A DNA stretch of 64,000 nt from Actinoplanes subtropicus (lineage in GTDB: Bacteria; Actinomycetota; Actinomycetes; Mycobacteriales; Micromonosporaceae). Numbering within the stretch: the stretch's first letter is position 1; each line of letters opens with the position of its first letter. Location of the stretch: contig NZ_JOJL01000015.1 of assembly GCF_000721705.1 (NCBI RefSeq), positions 61,750-125,749 on the forward strand, read 5' to 3'. Positions 16,355 through 25,089 of the stretch are shown here, in pieces. The notes below the pieces were generated by a model. It searched no databases. It worked only from the letters and a program-made list of their open reading frames with translations, and was not told where the DNA came from. Position numbers and translations under genes: made by a program.

Positions 16355-17737
16355 TCAGCGGGACGTGCAGGTGACGGTCGGCGTGGAAGCCGTGCCGTTC
16401 GCGAGGAAGCCGAACTGCGCGGTGCCGTTGGCCGCCAGCGCGCCGTTCCACGACAGGTTGCGCACGGTCGCGGTGGGCGAGGTGGACACCAGCTCGCCGT
16501 TCCACAGTTGGGTGATCGACTGGCCGGAGCCGAGCGGCCAGGTGACCGTCCAGCCGGCGATCGCCGACCCGCCGGCCTTGACCGTGACCTGGGCCTGGAA
16601 GCCGCCCTGCCACGAGCTGGTGGTCTGATACGTCGCCGAGCAGCCGCCGGTGGAACCGGTTGTGGGCGCGGTGGTCGGGGTCGTGGTGGGGGTCGTGGTG
16701 GGGGCGGTCGTGGGCGCCGTCGTGGGCCGGGTCGTCGGCGGGGTGGTGGGCGGATTCGGGGCCGAACTCGCCAAGCTGTACGCCAGATCCGGCTGGAAGG
16801 AGCCGGCCGCGTACTTGCACCCATCCGCCTCGCCCGGCGGCTTCACCCACAGGTACGCGTCGATGTTCGCGTCGCCGGTGGCCGTGGTCGGGTACAGCCC
16901 GATCCGGCGGTCGGTGTTGTCGTCGCCGCACCAGTCCCCCGATGCGCCGCCGTTGCGGCTCGTGTCGATGACCTGGTGTTTGCCGGTGACGCCCTGGCCG
17001 GAAAGGGCGGCGAGGATGCTGCGCCCGTACGCGGCCTCGGAATTTGTGGGGTTGAAGTTGGAGACGTTGCTGTAGAAGCCGTCCGCGTCGGCGACGCCCG
17101 CGGCCACCAGACGGCCGGCCTGGTCGGTGGCGCTGTTCCAGGCGGAGTGGCCCGCGTCGAGGTAGACCTTGGCGTTCGGGTTGGCCGCCTTGAGGGTCCG
17201 CGTGGCGGTGTGCAGCGCCTGGTCCCGGGCGGCGACGTCGCTCGCGCTCAGGCAGGTCTGCAGGGCGAGCGAGTCGGGTTCGAGCATGACCAGGACGGTC
17301 TGGCCGCCGAGGCCGCGGGCGATGTTGCCGATCCAGGTCTGGTACTGGTTGAGGTCGGGGGCGCCGCCGGCCGACGCGCCGCCGCAGTCGCGGTTGGTGA
17401 TGCCGTAGACGGTGAGCACGGGGATCTGGCCGGCCGCGTTGGCGCCGTTCACGTAGCCGGAGACGTCGGCCTGCACGGTGCCGACATTGAAGTTCGAGAG
17501 CCAGTGCGAGGCGGGCTGGCTGGCGATCTTGTCACGGATCACGGCCGTACGGGAGTCGTTGGGGTTGGCGGCGACCCAGCGGGCCACGGCGGTGTCCGGA
17601 TCGCGGTAGAGGACGCCGCTGACGGTGCCGGCATGTGCGGCACCCGCGGCGAACCAGACGCCGGCCGCAGTGGCGAGGCCGGCGGCTACGGCGGTGGTCA
17701 GCCGCCGGGCACGGGGGGATACGGGGAGCGGGGACAC
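16355..17737 (-). CDS. Secreted GH6 cellulase with CBM2
   Basis: A 460-residue extracellular enzyme. A signal peptide (RRLTTAVAAGLATAAGVWFA, ending AHA) precedes a GH6 domain at about residues 35-320. This carries YGITNRDCGGASAGG, VLVMLEPDSLALQTC and DTSRNGGASGDWC, the conserved acidic positions of inverting GH6 endoglucanases and cellobiohydrolases. A Pro-Thr linker of about 30 residues leads to a C-terminal CBM2 with conserved Cys and Trp (WQGGFQAQVTV, then GWTVTWPLGSGQ). The GTG at 17737 is preceded by GGAAGG. The CebR box at 17770-17783 lies 33 bases upstream, so expression should be cellobiose-inducible. A terminator follows. Confidence 0.95.
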   Translation of the reverse strand: MSPLPVSPRARRLTTAVAAGLATAAGVWFAAGAAHAGTVSGVLYRDPDTAVARWVAANPNDSRTAVIRDKIASQPASHWLSNFNVGTVQADVSGYVNGANAAGQIPVLTVYGITNRDCGGASAGGAPDLNQYQTWIGNIARGLGGQTVLVMLEPDSLALQTCLSASDVAARDQALHTATRTLKAANPNAKVYLDAGHSAWNSATDQAGRLVAAGVADADGFYSNVSNFNPTNSEAAYGRSILAALSGQGVTGKHQVIDTSRNGGASGDWCGDDNTDRRIGLYPTTATGDANIDAYLWVKPPGEADGCKYAAGSFQPDLAYSLASSAPNPPTTPPTTRPTTAPTTAPTTTPTTTPTTAPTTGSTGGCSATYQTTSSWQGGFQAQVTVKAGGSAIAGWTVTWPLGSGQSITQLWNGELVSTSPTATVRNLSWNGALAANGTAQFGFLANGTASTPTVTCTSR

Positions 17738-17769
17738 GGGCCTTCCTTTCACGGAGAGACATCCGTCTA

Positions 17770-17783
17770 TGGGAGCGCTCCCA
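17770..17783. promoter_or_regulatory. CebR box (cellobiose-responsive operator)
   Basis: TGGGAGCGCTCCCA is a perfect 14-bp palindrome identical to the established CebR operator of actinomycete cellulase genes. It sits directly upstream of the GH6 start. No cebR gene is in the window, so the repressor acts in trans. Confidence 0.92.
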
Positions 17784-17947
17784 ACGTAGCCTGCCGGAAA
17801 TGTCAGGGCAAGACGGTGGACGGCCCGGTCCCGGCTCAGCCGCCGGCGACCAGGAGGTTGACGGTATTCGATCCGATGTCCAGGACAGCCGAACGCATCG
17901 TGCGGGCGTACCCGCAAAATCATGGGCTACCCACAGCGGCCGCCGGA

Positions 17948-17967
17948 TGGTAGACATCCGATGTATG
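17948..17967. promoter_or_regulatory. Putative GntR operator upstream of the dehydratase gene
   Basis: TGGTAGACATCCGATGTATG contains the palindrome ACATC-C-GATGT. It differs at only three positions from the site at 19360-19379 in front of the ABC transporter genes. The shared motif and the FCD-type GntR gene at the operon end suggest this is its binding site. Confidence 0.6.
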
Positions 17968-18032
17968 AAGCTGAGGATGCCGAAAACGGCTCACGACTCC
18001 GTCATCCCTGCGGCAATCATCGGATCACCGGC

Positions 18033-19316
18033 ATGAGCGGGGCGCGGATCACCGCGGTCGAGACGCACGACATCCGGTTTCCGACCTCGTTGCAGCTGGA
18101 CGGATCGGACGCGATGAACCCGGATCCGGACTACTCGGCGGCGTATCTCGTGCTGCACACCGACGACCCGGACGGGCACCAGGGGCACGGGTTCGCCTTC
18201 ACCATCGGGCGCGGCAACGACGTGCAGACGGCGGCGATCGCGGCGCTCACCCCGTACGTCGTCGGCCGGCCGGTCGACACGGACCTCGGCGACCTGTGGC
18301 GGGAGATGGTGCACGACTCGCAGCTGCGCTGGCTGGGGCCGGAGAAGGGCGTCATGCACATGGCCATCGGGGCCGTGATCAACGCCTTCTGGGACCTGGC
18401 GGCGAAGCGGGCCGGCCTGCCGTTGTGGCAGCTCCTGGCCCGGATGTCGCCGGAGGAGATCGTCCAGCTGGTCGACTTCCGGTATCTCAGCGACGCCCTC
18501 ACCGAGAAGGAGGCCCTCACGATATTACACGAAAAATCTGGACAAAAATCTGCGCGTACGGCAGAGCTCCTCGCGAGCGGCTACCCGGCCTACACCACGT
18601 CCCCGGGCTGGCTCGGCTACGACGACGACAAACTGCGCCGGCTCTGCAAGGAGGCCGTCCAGCAGGGCTTCCGCCAGATCAAGCTCAAGGTCGGCGCCGA
18701 TCTCGACGACGACCGGCGGCGGCTGCGCATCGCCCGCGAGGTCTGCGGCCCCGGCATCCGGATCGCGGTCGACGCCAACCAGCGGTGGGACGTCCCGGTC
18801 GCGATCGAGTGGATCCGCGCGCTCGCCCCCTACGACCCGTGGTGGATCGAGGAGCCGACCAGCCCCGACGACATCCTCGGCCATGCCACGATCGCCCGCG
18901 CCATCGCGCCGATCAGGGTGGCGACCGGCGAACACGTACAGAATCGGATCGTTTTCAAGCAGTTGCTGCAGGCGCGGGGGCTCGACTATCTGCAGCTCGA
19001 CGCCGCGCGGGTGGCCGGGGTCAACGAGAACATCGCCATCCTGCTGCTCGCGGCCAAGTTCGGGGTGCCGGTCTGCCCGCACGCCGGTGGCGTCGGCCTG
19101 TGCGAGATGGTGCGGCACCTGTCGATGTTCGACTACGTCGCCGTCTCGGGCTCGATGGAAGACCGGATCATCGAGTACGTCGATCACCTGCACGAACATT
19201 TCGTCGACCCGGCGGTGGTCCGCGACGGCCGCTACGTCACCCCGACGACCCCCGGTTTCAGCTCGGCCATGCGCCCGGAGACGTTGACCGCCTTCGCGTA
19301 CTCATCGGATGGATGA
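18033..19316 (+). CDS. L-fuconate dehydratase (enolase superfamily)
   Basis: A 427-residue mandelate-racemase-type enzyme. It has the [21 protein letters not shown]-terminal capping loops of the L-fuconate dehydratase group, KLKVG with the catalytic lysine, metal ligands in [21 protein letters not shown] and [11 protein letters not shown], and [11 protein letters not shown]. It would turn L-fuconate into 2-keto-3-deoxy-L-fuconate. The ATG at 18033 ([13 protein letters not shown]) is chosen by family alignment from memory. A 36-base AT-rich patch with a 12-bp duplication interrupts the capping region at 18521-18556 (HEKSGQKS). Expression is probably controlled by the GntR site upstream. Confidence 0.88.
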   Translation: MSGARITAVETHDIRFPTSLQLDGSDAMNPDPDYSAAYLVLHTDDPDGHQGHGFAFTIGRGNDVQTAAIAALTPYVVGRPVDTDLGDLWREMVHDSQLRWLGPEKGVMHMAIGAVINAFWDLAAKRAGLPLWQLLARMSPEEIVQLVDFRYLSDALTEKEALTILHEKSGQKSARTAELLASGYPAYTTSPGWLGYDDDKLRRLCKEAVQQGFRQIKLKVGADLDDDRRRLRIAREVCGPGIRIAVDANQRWDVPVAIEWIRALAPYDPWWIEEPTSPDDILGHATIARAIAPIRVATGEHVQNRIVFKQLLQARGLDYLQLDAARVAGVNENIAILLLAAKFGVPVCPHAGGVGLCEMVRHLSMFDYVAVSGSMEDRIIEYVDHLHEHFVDPAVVRDGRYVTPTTPGFSSAMRPETLTAFAYSSDG

Positions 19317-19359
19317 AGCGAAATCTCCGGATTAACTCTTGATTTCGGGCATGTAAAGC

Positions 19360-19379
19360 TGGTAGACCTCCGATCTATC
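19360..19379. promoter_or_regulatory. Second putative GntR operator, upstream of the ABC transporter genes
   Basis: TGGTAGACCTCCGATCTATC matches the 17948 site at 17 of 20 bases. It begins 43 bases after the dehydratase stop and ends 48 bases before the binding-protein ATG. Its TAGACC may overlap a -10 element. Confidence 0.6.
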
Positions 19380-19427
19380 GGCCTCGCTCTTCGAAACACC
19401 ACACCGCCGTGAATCGAGGAACCACCC

Positions 19428-20456
19428 ATGAGGTACGCCTTCCGCTCGGCGCTCGCCGCCGTCCTGATCATGTCCATGACCGCCTGCGCCAACGACAAGA
19501 CCTCGTCGGGCAGCAGCAGCGGGAACCCTCCGGTCGGGGTCGACCTCCCCCGCGCCGACTCGGACTTCTGGAACTCGTACGCGAAGTACATCCCCACGTT
19601 CGCCACCGACCTGGGCGTCAACATGATGCCGCCGACCAACTCGCAGAACGACGTCTCGAAGCTGGTCGCCAACACCCAGGCCCTGGTCAGCCAGGGCGCC
19701 AAGGCGATCGTGATGGCGCCGCAGGACACCGGCGCGATCGCCACCACGCTCACCACCCTGGCCGCGAAGAAGATCCCGGTGGTCTCCGTGGACACCCGCC
19801 CCGACAAGGGCAAGGTGTACATGGTGGTGCGCGCCGACAACCGCGCGTACGGGCAGAAGGCCTGCGAGTTCCTCGGCCAGAAGCTGAACGGCCAGGGCAA
19901 GGTCATCGAGTTCCAGGGCGCACTGTCGTCCATCAACGGTCGCGATCGATCGGAAGCGTTCGCGGACTGCATGAAGACCAAGTTCCCGGGCATCACCGTC
20001 TTCGCCGAGCCGACCGAGTGGGAGGGCGCCAAGGCGGCTGCCGCGCTGCAGACCCGGCTCGCCCAGCACCCCGACATCAAGGGCATCTACATGCAGGCCG
20101 GCGGCGTCTTCCTCGCCCCGACGCTGCAGGTGCTCAAGTCGAAGAACCTGCTGGTGCCGCCGAGCGATCCGAAGCACATCTTCGTGGTCTCCAACGACGG
20201 CATCCCGCAGGAGTACGACGCGATCCGCAAGGGCGAGATCGACGCGACCGTCTCCCAGCCCGCCGACCTGTACGCCAAGTACGCGCTCTTCTACGCGAAG
20301 GCCGCGGTCGACGGCAAGACCTTCCAGCCCGGCCCGACCGATCACAACTCGACCATCGTCGACGTCGGCAACGGCACGCTCGAAGACCAGTTGGCGGCGC
20401 CGCTGGTCACCAAGGACAACGTCGACGACAAAACCCTGTGGGGCAACCAGATATGA
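19428..20456 (+). CDS. Sugar ABC transporter substrate-binding lipoprotein
   Basis: A 342-residue periplasmic-binding-protein-1 type protein. The lipoprotein signal is AFRSALAAVLIMSMTAC, with Cys at residue 19. The body follows the ribose-binding pattern: an N-terminal lobe with NTQALVSQGAKAIVMAPQDT, VVSVDTRPDKGK, then GKVIEFQGALSSINGRDRSE and a second lobe with FVVSNDGIPQEYDAIRKGEI. Ligands of this family are pentoses, deoxyhexoses and related sugars; the operon suggests L-fucose or a close relative. GAGGA precedes the ATG. Its stop overlaps the ATPase start (ATGA). Confidence 0.92.
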   Translation: MRYAFRSALAAVLIMSMTACANDKTSSGSSSGNPPVGVDLPRADSDFWNSYAKYIPTFATDLGVNMMPPTNSQNDVSKLVANTQALVSQGAKAIVMAPQDTGAIATTLTTLAAKKIPVVSVDTRPDKGKVYMVVRADNRAYGQKACEFLGQKLNGQGKVIEFQGALSSINGRDRSEAFADCMKTKFPGITVFAEPTEWEGAKAAAALQTRLAQHPDIKGIYMQAGGVFLAPTLQVLKSKNLLVPPSDPKHIFVVSNDGIPQEYDAIRKGEIDATVSQPADLYAKYALFYAKAAVDGKTFQPGPTDHNSTIVDVGNGTLEDQLAAPLVTKDNVDDKTLWGNQI

Positions 20457-21952
20457 CGGCGGTTGCCGCGGAGCACATCACCAAGCGGTACGGCGCGACG
20501 ACCGCTCTCGACGACGCGGGCGTCTCCCTCCGGAGCGGGGAGACGCACGCGCTGGTCGGCCGCAACGGCGCCGGCAAGTCGACGCTCGTGTCCATCCTGA
20601 CCGGCCTGCAGCGGGCCGACTCCGGGCGGGTCACGTTCGATGGCGAGCCGGCGCCGCCGCTCGCCGACCGGGACGCGTGGCGGCAGCGGGTGGCGTGCGT
20701 CTACCAGAAGTCGACGATCATCCCGACGCTCACCGTCGGGGAGAACCTGTTCCTCAACCGACAGCAGAGCCGGCGCGGTCTGATCGATTGGCACGGCCTG
20801 CGCCGCCGCGCCGGCGAGGTGCTCGGCCGCTACGGCGTCGCGATCGACCCGGGCATGGTCGCCGGTGACCTCACGGTCGAACAGACGCAACTGGTCGAGA
20901 TCGCTCGCGCGCTCTCCTTCGGCGCGAAGTTCATCATCCTCGACGAGCCGACCGCCCGGCTGGACGCGGCCGCGATCGAGCGCCTCTTCGAGCGGATGCG
21001 CGATCTGCGGGCCGCCGGGGTCACCTTCCTCTTCATCTCCCACCACCTCCAGGAGGTGTACGAGGTGTGCCAGCGGGTGACCGTCTTCCGCGACGCCAAG
21101 CACGTGCTGACCGCCGGCGTCGACGACCTGCCGCACGACGAGCTGGTGCGGGCGATGACCGGGGACGCGCCGGTCACCGCCGCCGCGGCCCGATCGTCGG
21201 CCGGCGACGGGCCGGTGGTGCTCGACGTGCGCGGGCTGACGCTTGCCGATCGGTTCGACGACGTCAGCCTCGAGGTGCGGGCCGGCGAGATGGTCGGGCT
21301 GATCGGTTCCGGGTCGAGCGGGAAGAACGCGCTCGCCCAGACGATCGCCGGGCTGCTCAAGGCGGATGCGGGAACGGTGACGATCGCCGGGACCACGCCG
21401 AAGCCGGGCAGCGTGCCGGCCGCTCTCGACGCCGGGCTCGGCTACCTGCCGCAGGACCGGCACACCGAGGGCCTCGTCCCGCTGCTGTCGGTGGCCGAGA
21501 ACGCCACGATGACGATCGGCAAGCGGCTCGGCCCGGCCGGGATAGCGCTGCCGGCCCGCCGGCGCGAGGCCGCGGTCGCCATGATCGAGGAGTACGACAT
21601 CCGCACCAGCGGGCCGGAGCAGCCGGTCAACGGCCTGTCCGGCGGCAACGCGCAGAAGGTGGTGCTCGCCCGGGCGCTGGCCAGCGACCCGAAGGCGCTG
21701 GTGCTGGTCAGCCCGACGGCCGGGGTCGACGTGCGGTCCAAGCAGTCGCTGCTGACCGCGGTCGTGCGCGCCGCGGCCGGCGGCACCGGGGTGCTGATCG
21801 TCTCCGACGAACTGGACGACGTGCGCGACTGCGATCGGGTGCTGGTCATGTTCCACGGCCGGGTGGTGCACCACGCCGGGAAGGGCTGGGACGACGCCAC
21901 GCTGATCGGCGCGGTGGAAGGCGTACGGGAAGAAAAGGGGTTTGCAGAGTGA
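20453..21952 (+). CDS. Sugar ABC transporter ATP-binding protein (RbsA type, two NBDs)
   Basis: 499 residues with two tandem nucleotide-binding domains. The first is intact at Walker A (GRNGAGKST) and Walker B (FIILDEPTARLD), though its signature region is VAGDLTVEQTQLVEIARAL rather than a clear LSGGQ. The second is degenerate: its P-loop is GSGSSGKN and Walker B reads LVLVSPTAGVD without the Asp-Glu pair, while LSGGNAQKVVLARAL is kept. The enzyme energises uptake through the permease at 21949. ATGA overlap upstream and GTGA overlap downstream show tight coupling. Confidence 0.92.
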   Translation: MTAVAAEHITKRYGATTALDDAGVSLRSGETHALVGRNGAGKSTLVSILTGLQRADSGRVTFDGEPAPPLADRDAWRQRVACVYQKSTIIPTLTVGENLFLNRQQSRRGLIDWHGLRRRAGEVLGRYGVAIDPGMVAGDLTVEQTQLVEIARALSFGAKFIILDEPTARLDAAAIERLFERMRDLRAAGVTFLFISHHLQEVYEVCQRVTVFRDAKHVLTAGVDDLPHDELVRAMTGDAPVTAAAARSSAGDGPVVLDVRGLTLADRFDDVSLEVRAGEMVGLIGSGSSGKNALAQTIAGLLKADAGTVTIAGTTPKPGSVPAALDAGLGYLPQDRHTEGLVPLLSVAENATMTIGKRLGPAGIALPARRREAAVAMIEEYDIRTSGPEQPVNGLSGGNAQKVVLARALASDPKALVLVSPTAGVDVRSKQSLLTAVVRAAAGGTGVLIVSDELDDVRDCDRVLVMFHGRVVHHAGKGWDDATLIGAVEGVREEKGFAE

Positions 21953-22965
21953 CCGGAACGCCCACCCTGGCCACCGCCAAGGCCGAGCCCCGCCCGCACC
22001 CGCGGCTGCGGCTCGCCCGGTTCCGCGACCTCGCGCTGGTGCCCGCGATCCTGGTGCTGGTGCTGGTCGGCGCGCTGATCGACCCGGTGTTCCTGACCCG
22101 GGACAACCTGGTCAACGTGCTGCAGCAGCAGACCGAGCTGTCGCTGCTGGTGCTGGCCGAGTCGGTCATCCTGATCGCCGGGAAGTTCGACCTGTCGCTC
22201 GAGTCGACGATCGGGCTCGCCCCGGCGCTCGCGCTCGGCCTGGTCATCCCGACCGCCAGCCACGGGCTCGGCACCAACTGGCCGACCGCCCTCGCGATCC
22301 CGATCTGCCTGCTCACCGGGGCGGTGATCGGCGCGTTCAACGGGCTGCTGATCCTGCGGTTCAAGCTGTCGGCGTTCATCGTGACCCTCGGCATGCTGAT
22401 CGTCCTGCGTGGACTGCAGATCGGTTTGACCGGCGGGCAGAACCTGTTCGACATCCCGCCGTCGGTGCTCTACCTGGGCAACGCGACCTGGCTCGGGCTG
22501 CCGGCGTCGATCTGGATCTGCGCGGTGCTGTTCGCCGCCGGGATCCTGGCGCTGGGCTTCCTGCGGGCCGGGCGGGCGGTCTACGCGATCGGCGGGAACG
22601 TGGACGCGGCCCGGGCGGCCGGCATCCGCACCGACCGGGTGGTCTGGCTCGTGCTCGTCGTCGGCAGCCTGCTGGCCGCGCTGGCCGGGTTGCTGATGAC
22701 CGGCCGGTTCGGCTCGGTCGCGGCGGCGCAGGGGCAAGGCATGATCTTCACGGTCTTCGCGGCCGCGGTGATCGGCGGGGTCAGCCTCGACGGCGGGAAG
22801 GGCACGCTGTTCGGGGCGCTCTGCGGGGTGCTGGTGATCGGCCTGATCAACAACATCCTGACGCTCGGCGGGGTGTCGGCCCAGTGGATCCAGGCCATCT
22901 ACGGTGGGATCATCCTGGCGGCACTGGTGCTGGCGCGGCTCACCTCCGGAAAGGCGCAGGACTGA
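21949..22965 (+). CDS. Sugar ABC transporter permease
   Basis: 338 residues with about nine or ten hydrophobic segments and the BPD_transp_2 layout of ribose/xylose permeases: SVILIAGKFDLSLESTIGLA, then AFIVTLGMLIVLRGLQIGLT, AARAAGIRTDRVVWLVLVVG and FAAAVIGGVSLDGGKGTLFG. Only one permease gene is present, so a homodimer is expected. The GTG start overlaps the ATPase stop, and the stop overlaps the mutarotase start (TGATG). Confidence 0.92.
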   Translation: MTGTPTLATAKAEPRPHPRLRLARFRDLALVPAILVLVLVGALIDPVFLTRDNLVNVLQQQTELSLLVLAESVILIAGKFDLSLESTIGLAPALALGLVIPTASHGLGTNWPTALAIPICLLTGAVIGAFNGLLILRFKLSAFIVTLGMLIVLRGLQIGLTGGQNLFDIPPSVLYLGNATWLGLPASIWICAVLFAAGILALGFLRAGRAVYAIGGNVDAARAAGIRTDRVVWLVLVVGSLLAALAGLLMTGRFGSVAAAQGQGMIFTVFAAAVIGGVSLDGGKGTLFGALCGVLVIGLINNILTLGGVSAQWIQAIYGGIILAALVLARLTSGKAQD

Positions 22966-23276
22966 TGGCTTCGATCGCTCTGCACACCCGGCTGCGGGCC
23001 GGGAAAGAGGAAGAGTACGAGGCGGTCCACGCCGTGATCCCCCCGGAGCTGGACGAGGCGCTGCGGGCGGCCGGGGTGCACTCGTGGCGGATCTGGCGGG
23101 ACGGGCTCGACCTGTTTCACCTGGTCGAGGTCGACGACTATCGGAAGATGCGGGCCTACCTGCGGGACCATCCGGCCAACGTGCCGTGGCAGGCGCGGAT
23201 GGCGGAGCTGCTCGAGGTGGAGGACGACTACTCCGGCCAGGACGACGGCCTGCACCTGGTCTGGCGGCTCCCGTGA
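22965..23276 (+). CDS. L-rhamnose mutarotase family protein (sugar mutarotase)
   Basis: A 103-residue ferredoxin-like single-domain protein with the RhaM pattern: HTRLRAGKEEEYEAVHAVIP, GVHSWRIWRDGLDLFHLVEV and DHPANVPWQARMAELLEVED. RhaM proteins interconvert anomers of L-rhamnose or L-fucose. In this operon it most likely supplies the anomer required by the neighbouring dehydrogenase. Overlaps at both ends (TGATG and GTGA) indicate coupled translation. Confidence 0.9.
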   Translation: MASIALHTRLRAGKEEEYEAVHAVIPPELDEALRAAGVHSWRIWRDGLDLFHLVEVDDYRKMRAYLRDHPANVPWQARMAELLEVEDDYSGQDDGLHLVWRLP

Positions 23277-24244
23277 CCCGTTTCGGCCTGGGGTGTGCGC
23301 AGCTGGGCAACCTCTACTCGGCGATCTCCGACGAGACGGCGTTCGCCACGGTGGAGGCCGCGTGGGGTGCCGGGGTGCGCTTCTTCGACACGGCGCCGCA
23401 CTACGGGCTCGGGCTCTCCGAGCGGCGGCTGGGGGCGGCGCTGCGGGGGCGGCCGCGGGACTCGTACACGATCAGCACCAAGGTCGGGCGGCTGCTGGTG
23501 CCGTCGCCGGACACGGCCGGGGAGCAGGATTCGGCCGGGTTCGTCGTGCCGGCCACCCACCGGCGCGAGTGGGACTTCAGCCGGGACGGCGTGTTGCGAT
23601 CGCTGGCGGACAGTCTCGACCGGCTCGGACTGGATCGGATCGACCTGCTGCTGATCCACGATCCGGAGGACCACGCCCCGGCGGCGCTCGACGAGGCCTA
23701 TCCGGCGTTGCACGCCCTGCGGGCCGAGGGCGTGGTGCGAGCGATCGGGGTCGGTTCCACGCAGGCGGCCGTTCTCGATCGGTTCGTGTCGGACACCGAC
23801 ATCGACGCGGTGCTGGTGGCCGGGCGCTACACGCTGCTCGAACAGCCGGCCCTGGATTCGCTGCTGCCCGCCTGCCTGCGGCGGGGCGTGTCGGTGCTGA
23901 ACGGTGGGGTGTTCAACAGCGGGCTCCTCGCCGTCGACCAGCCCCATGCCGGGCTGCCCTACGAGTACGGCGACGCGCCGGATGCGATCGTCACGCGGGC
24001 CCGAGCGATCGCGACCGTTTGCGCGCGCCACGGCGTTTCGCTCCCGCGGGCGGCGCTGGCGTTCGCGGGCGCTCACCCGGCGGTCGCGTCGGTCGTGATC
24101 GGGGCACAGAACCCGGACCAGGCCAAGCGGAACTTCGAGCTGGCGGCGGACCCGCCCCCGCCGGCCGGCCTGTGGGCGGACCTGATCGAAAGTGGCCTGC
24201 TCCGACCGGATGCGCCCCTTCCCGAACCGGCGGGCGCGTCGTGA
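23273..24244 (+). CDS. Aldo/keto reductase, probable L-fucose (D-threo-aldose) dehydrogenase
   Basis: A 323-residue TIM-barrel oxidoreductase. The catalytic tetrad is visible as FFDTAPHYG (Asp, Tyr), STKVGRLL (Lys) and LLLIHDPED (His). The cofactor end has SVVIGAQNPDQAKRN. This subgroup includes D-threo-aldose 1-dehydrogenase, which oxidises L-fucose to L-fuconolactone. Position between the mutarotase and lactonase genes fits that step precisely. The cofactor choice (NAD or NADP) cannot be settled. Confidence 0.88.
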   Translation: MTRFGLGCAQLGNLYSAISDETAFATVEAAWGAGVRFFDTAPHYGLGLSERRLGAALRGRPRDSYTISTKVGRLLVPSPDTAGEQDSAGFVVPATHRREWDFSRDGVLRSLADSLDRLGLDRIDLLLIHDPEDHAPAALDEAYPALHALRAEGVVRAIGVGSTQAAVLDRFVSDTDIDAVLVAGRYTLLEQPALDSLLPACLRRGVSVLNGGVFNSGLLAVDQPHAGLPYEYGDAPDAIVTRARAIATVCARHGVSLPRAALAFAGAHPAVASVVIGAQNPDQAKRNFELAADPPPPAGLWADLIESGLLRPDAPLPEPAGAS

Positions 24245-25080
24245 TCGTCGACGCGCACCACCACCTGTGGCGGATCGATCAGGGGTATTCGTGGCTGGAT
24301 GCGAGCGGCCTGGAGTCGATCCGGCGCACCTTCTCCCCCGCCGACCTGCGGGCCGAACTGATCGCCAACGGCGTGGACAAGACGGTGCTGGTCGAGGGCG
24401 GGCGCTGCGATGTCGACGAGGCGAAGCTGCTCCTCGGCTACCTCCAGGAGATTCCGGAGATCGCCGGGGTGGTGGCGTGGGCCGATCCCTGCTCGCCCTC
24501 GCTCGGCGAGATCCTGCGCGGGTATCGGGCGCTGCCGGGCGGCGACCGGCTCGTCGGGATCCGGGAGCAGATCCAGGGCATCGAGGACCCGGGCTATTTC
24601 GATCGGGACGAGCTGCGGCACGGGTTGCGCACCATCGGAGCGCAGGGGCTCGCCTTCGACCTGGTGATCCGATCCGATCAGATCGCCGCGGCCGCGCGGC
24701 TGGCCGGGGAACTGCCGGAGGTGCGGTTCGTTCTCGACCACCTGGGCAAGCCGGCGATCAGAGATGGTCGCTTCGGGCCGTGGGCGGCCGATCTGGCGCT
24801 GCTGGCCGCGTGTCCGAACGTGACCGCGAAGGTGTCCGGCCTGGTCACCGAGGCCGCGTGGGAGTCCTGGAGCGTGGACGACTTGCGACCGTTCGTGGAC
24901 GAGGCGCTCCGGCTGTTCGGCCCGGATCGGCTCATGTTCGGCTCCGACTGGCCGGTCTCCACGCTGGCCTCGGCGTACGGGAAATGGCTCGAGACCTTGA
25001 TGTTGATCCTGCCGGTGGACGCACGGGAGCAGGTACTCGGTGGGACGGCGACCCGGACCTACCATCTCTGGCGGGATTAG
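24241..25080 (+). CDS. Amidohydrolase, probable L-fuconolactonase
   Basis: A 279-residue amidohydrolase-2 barrel. The metal motif HxH is in VDAHHHLWRI at the N-terminus, then VRFVLDHLGKPAI with the second-half histidine and LMFGSDWPVSTL with the catalytic Asp near the C-terminus. Proteins of this form hydrolyse sugar lactones such as L-fucono-1,5-lactone. It would turn the product of the upstream dehydrogenase into L-fuconate, the substrate of the first gene of the operon. GTGA overlap with the upstream gene. Confidence 0.88.
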   Translation: MIVDAHHHLWRIDQGYSWLDASGLESIRRTFSPADLRAELIANGVDKTVLVEGGRCDVDEAKLLLGYLQEIPEIAGVVAWADPCSPSLGEILRGYRALPGGDRLVGIREQIQGIEDPGYFDRDELRHGLRTIGAQGLAFDLVIRSDQIAAAARLAGELPEVRFVLDHLGKPAIRDGRFGPWAADLALLAACPNVTAKVSGLVTEAAWESWSVDDLRPFVDEALRLFGPDRLMFGSDWPVSTLASAYGKWLETLMLILPVDAREQVLGGTATRTYHLWRD

Positions 25081-25089
25081 GGGGCGACC

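Noticed and set aside
16650..16760. Repetitive Pro-Thr tract as a mobile or CRISPR-like repeat
   Set aside because: It encodes the PT-rich linker between the GH6 and CBM2 domains, a normal feature of secreted cellulases.
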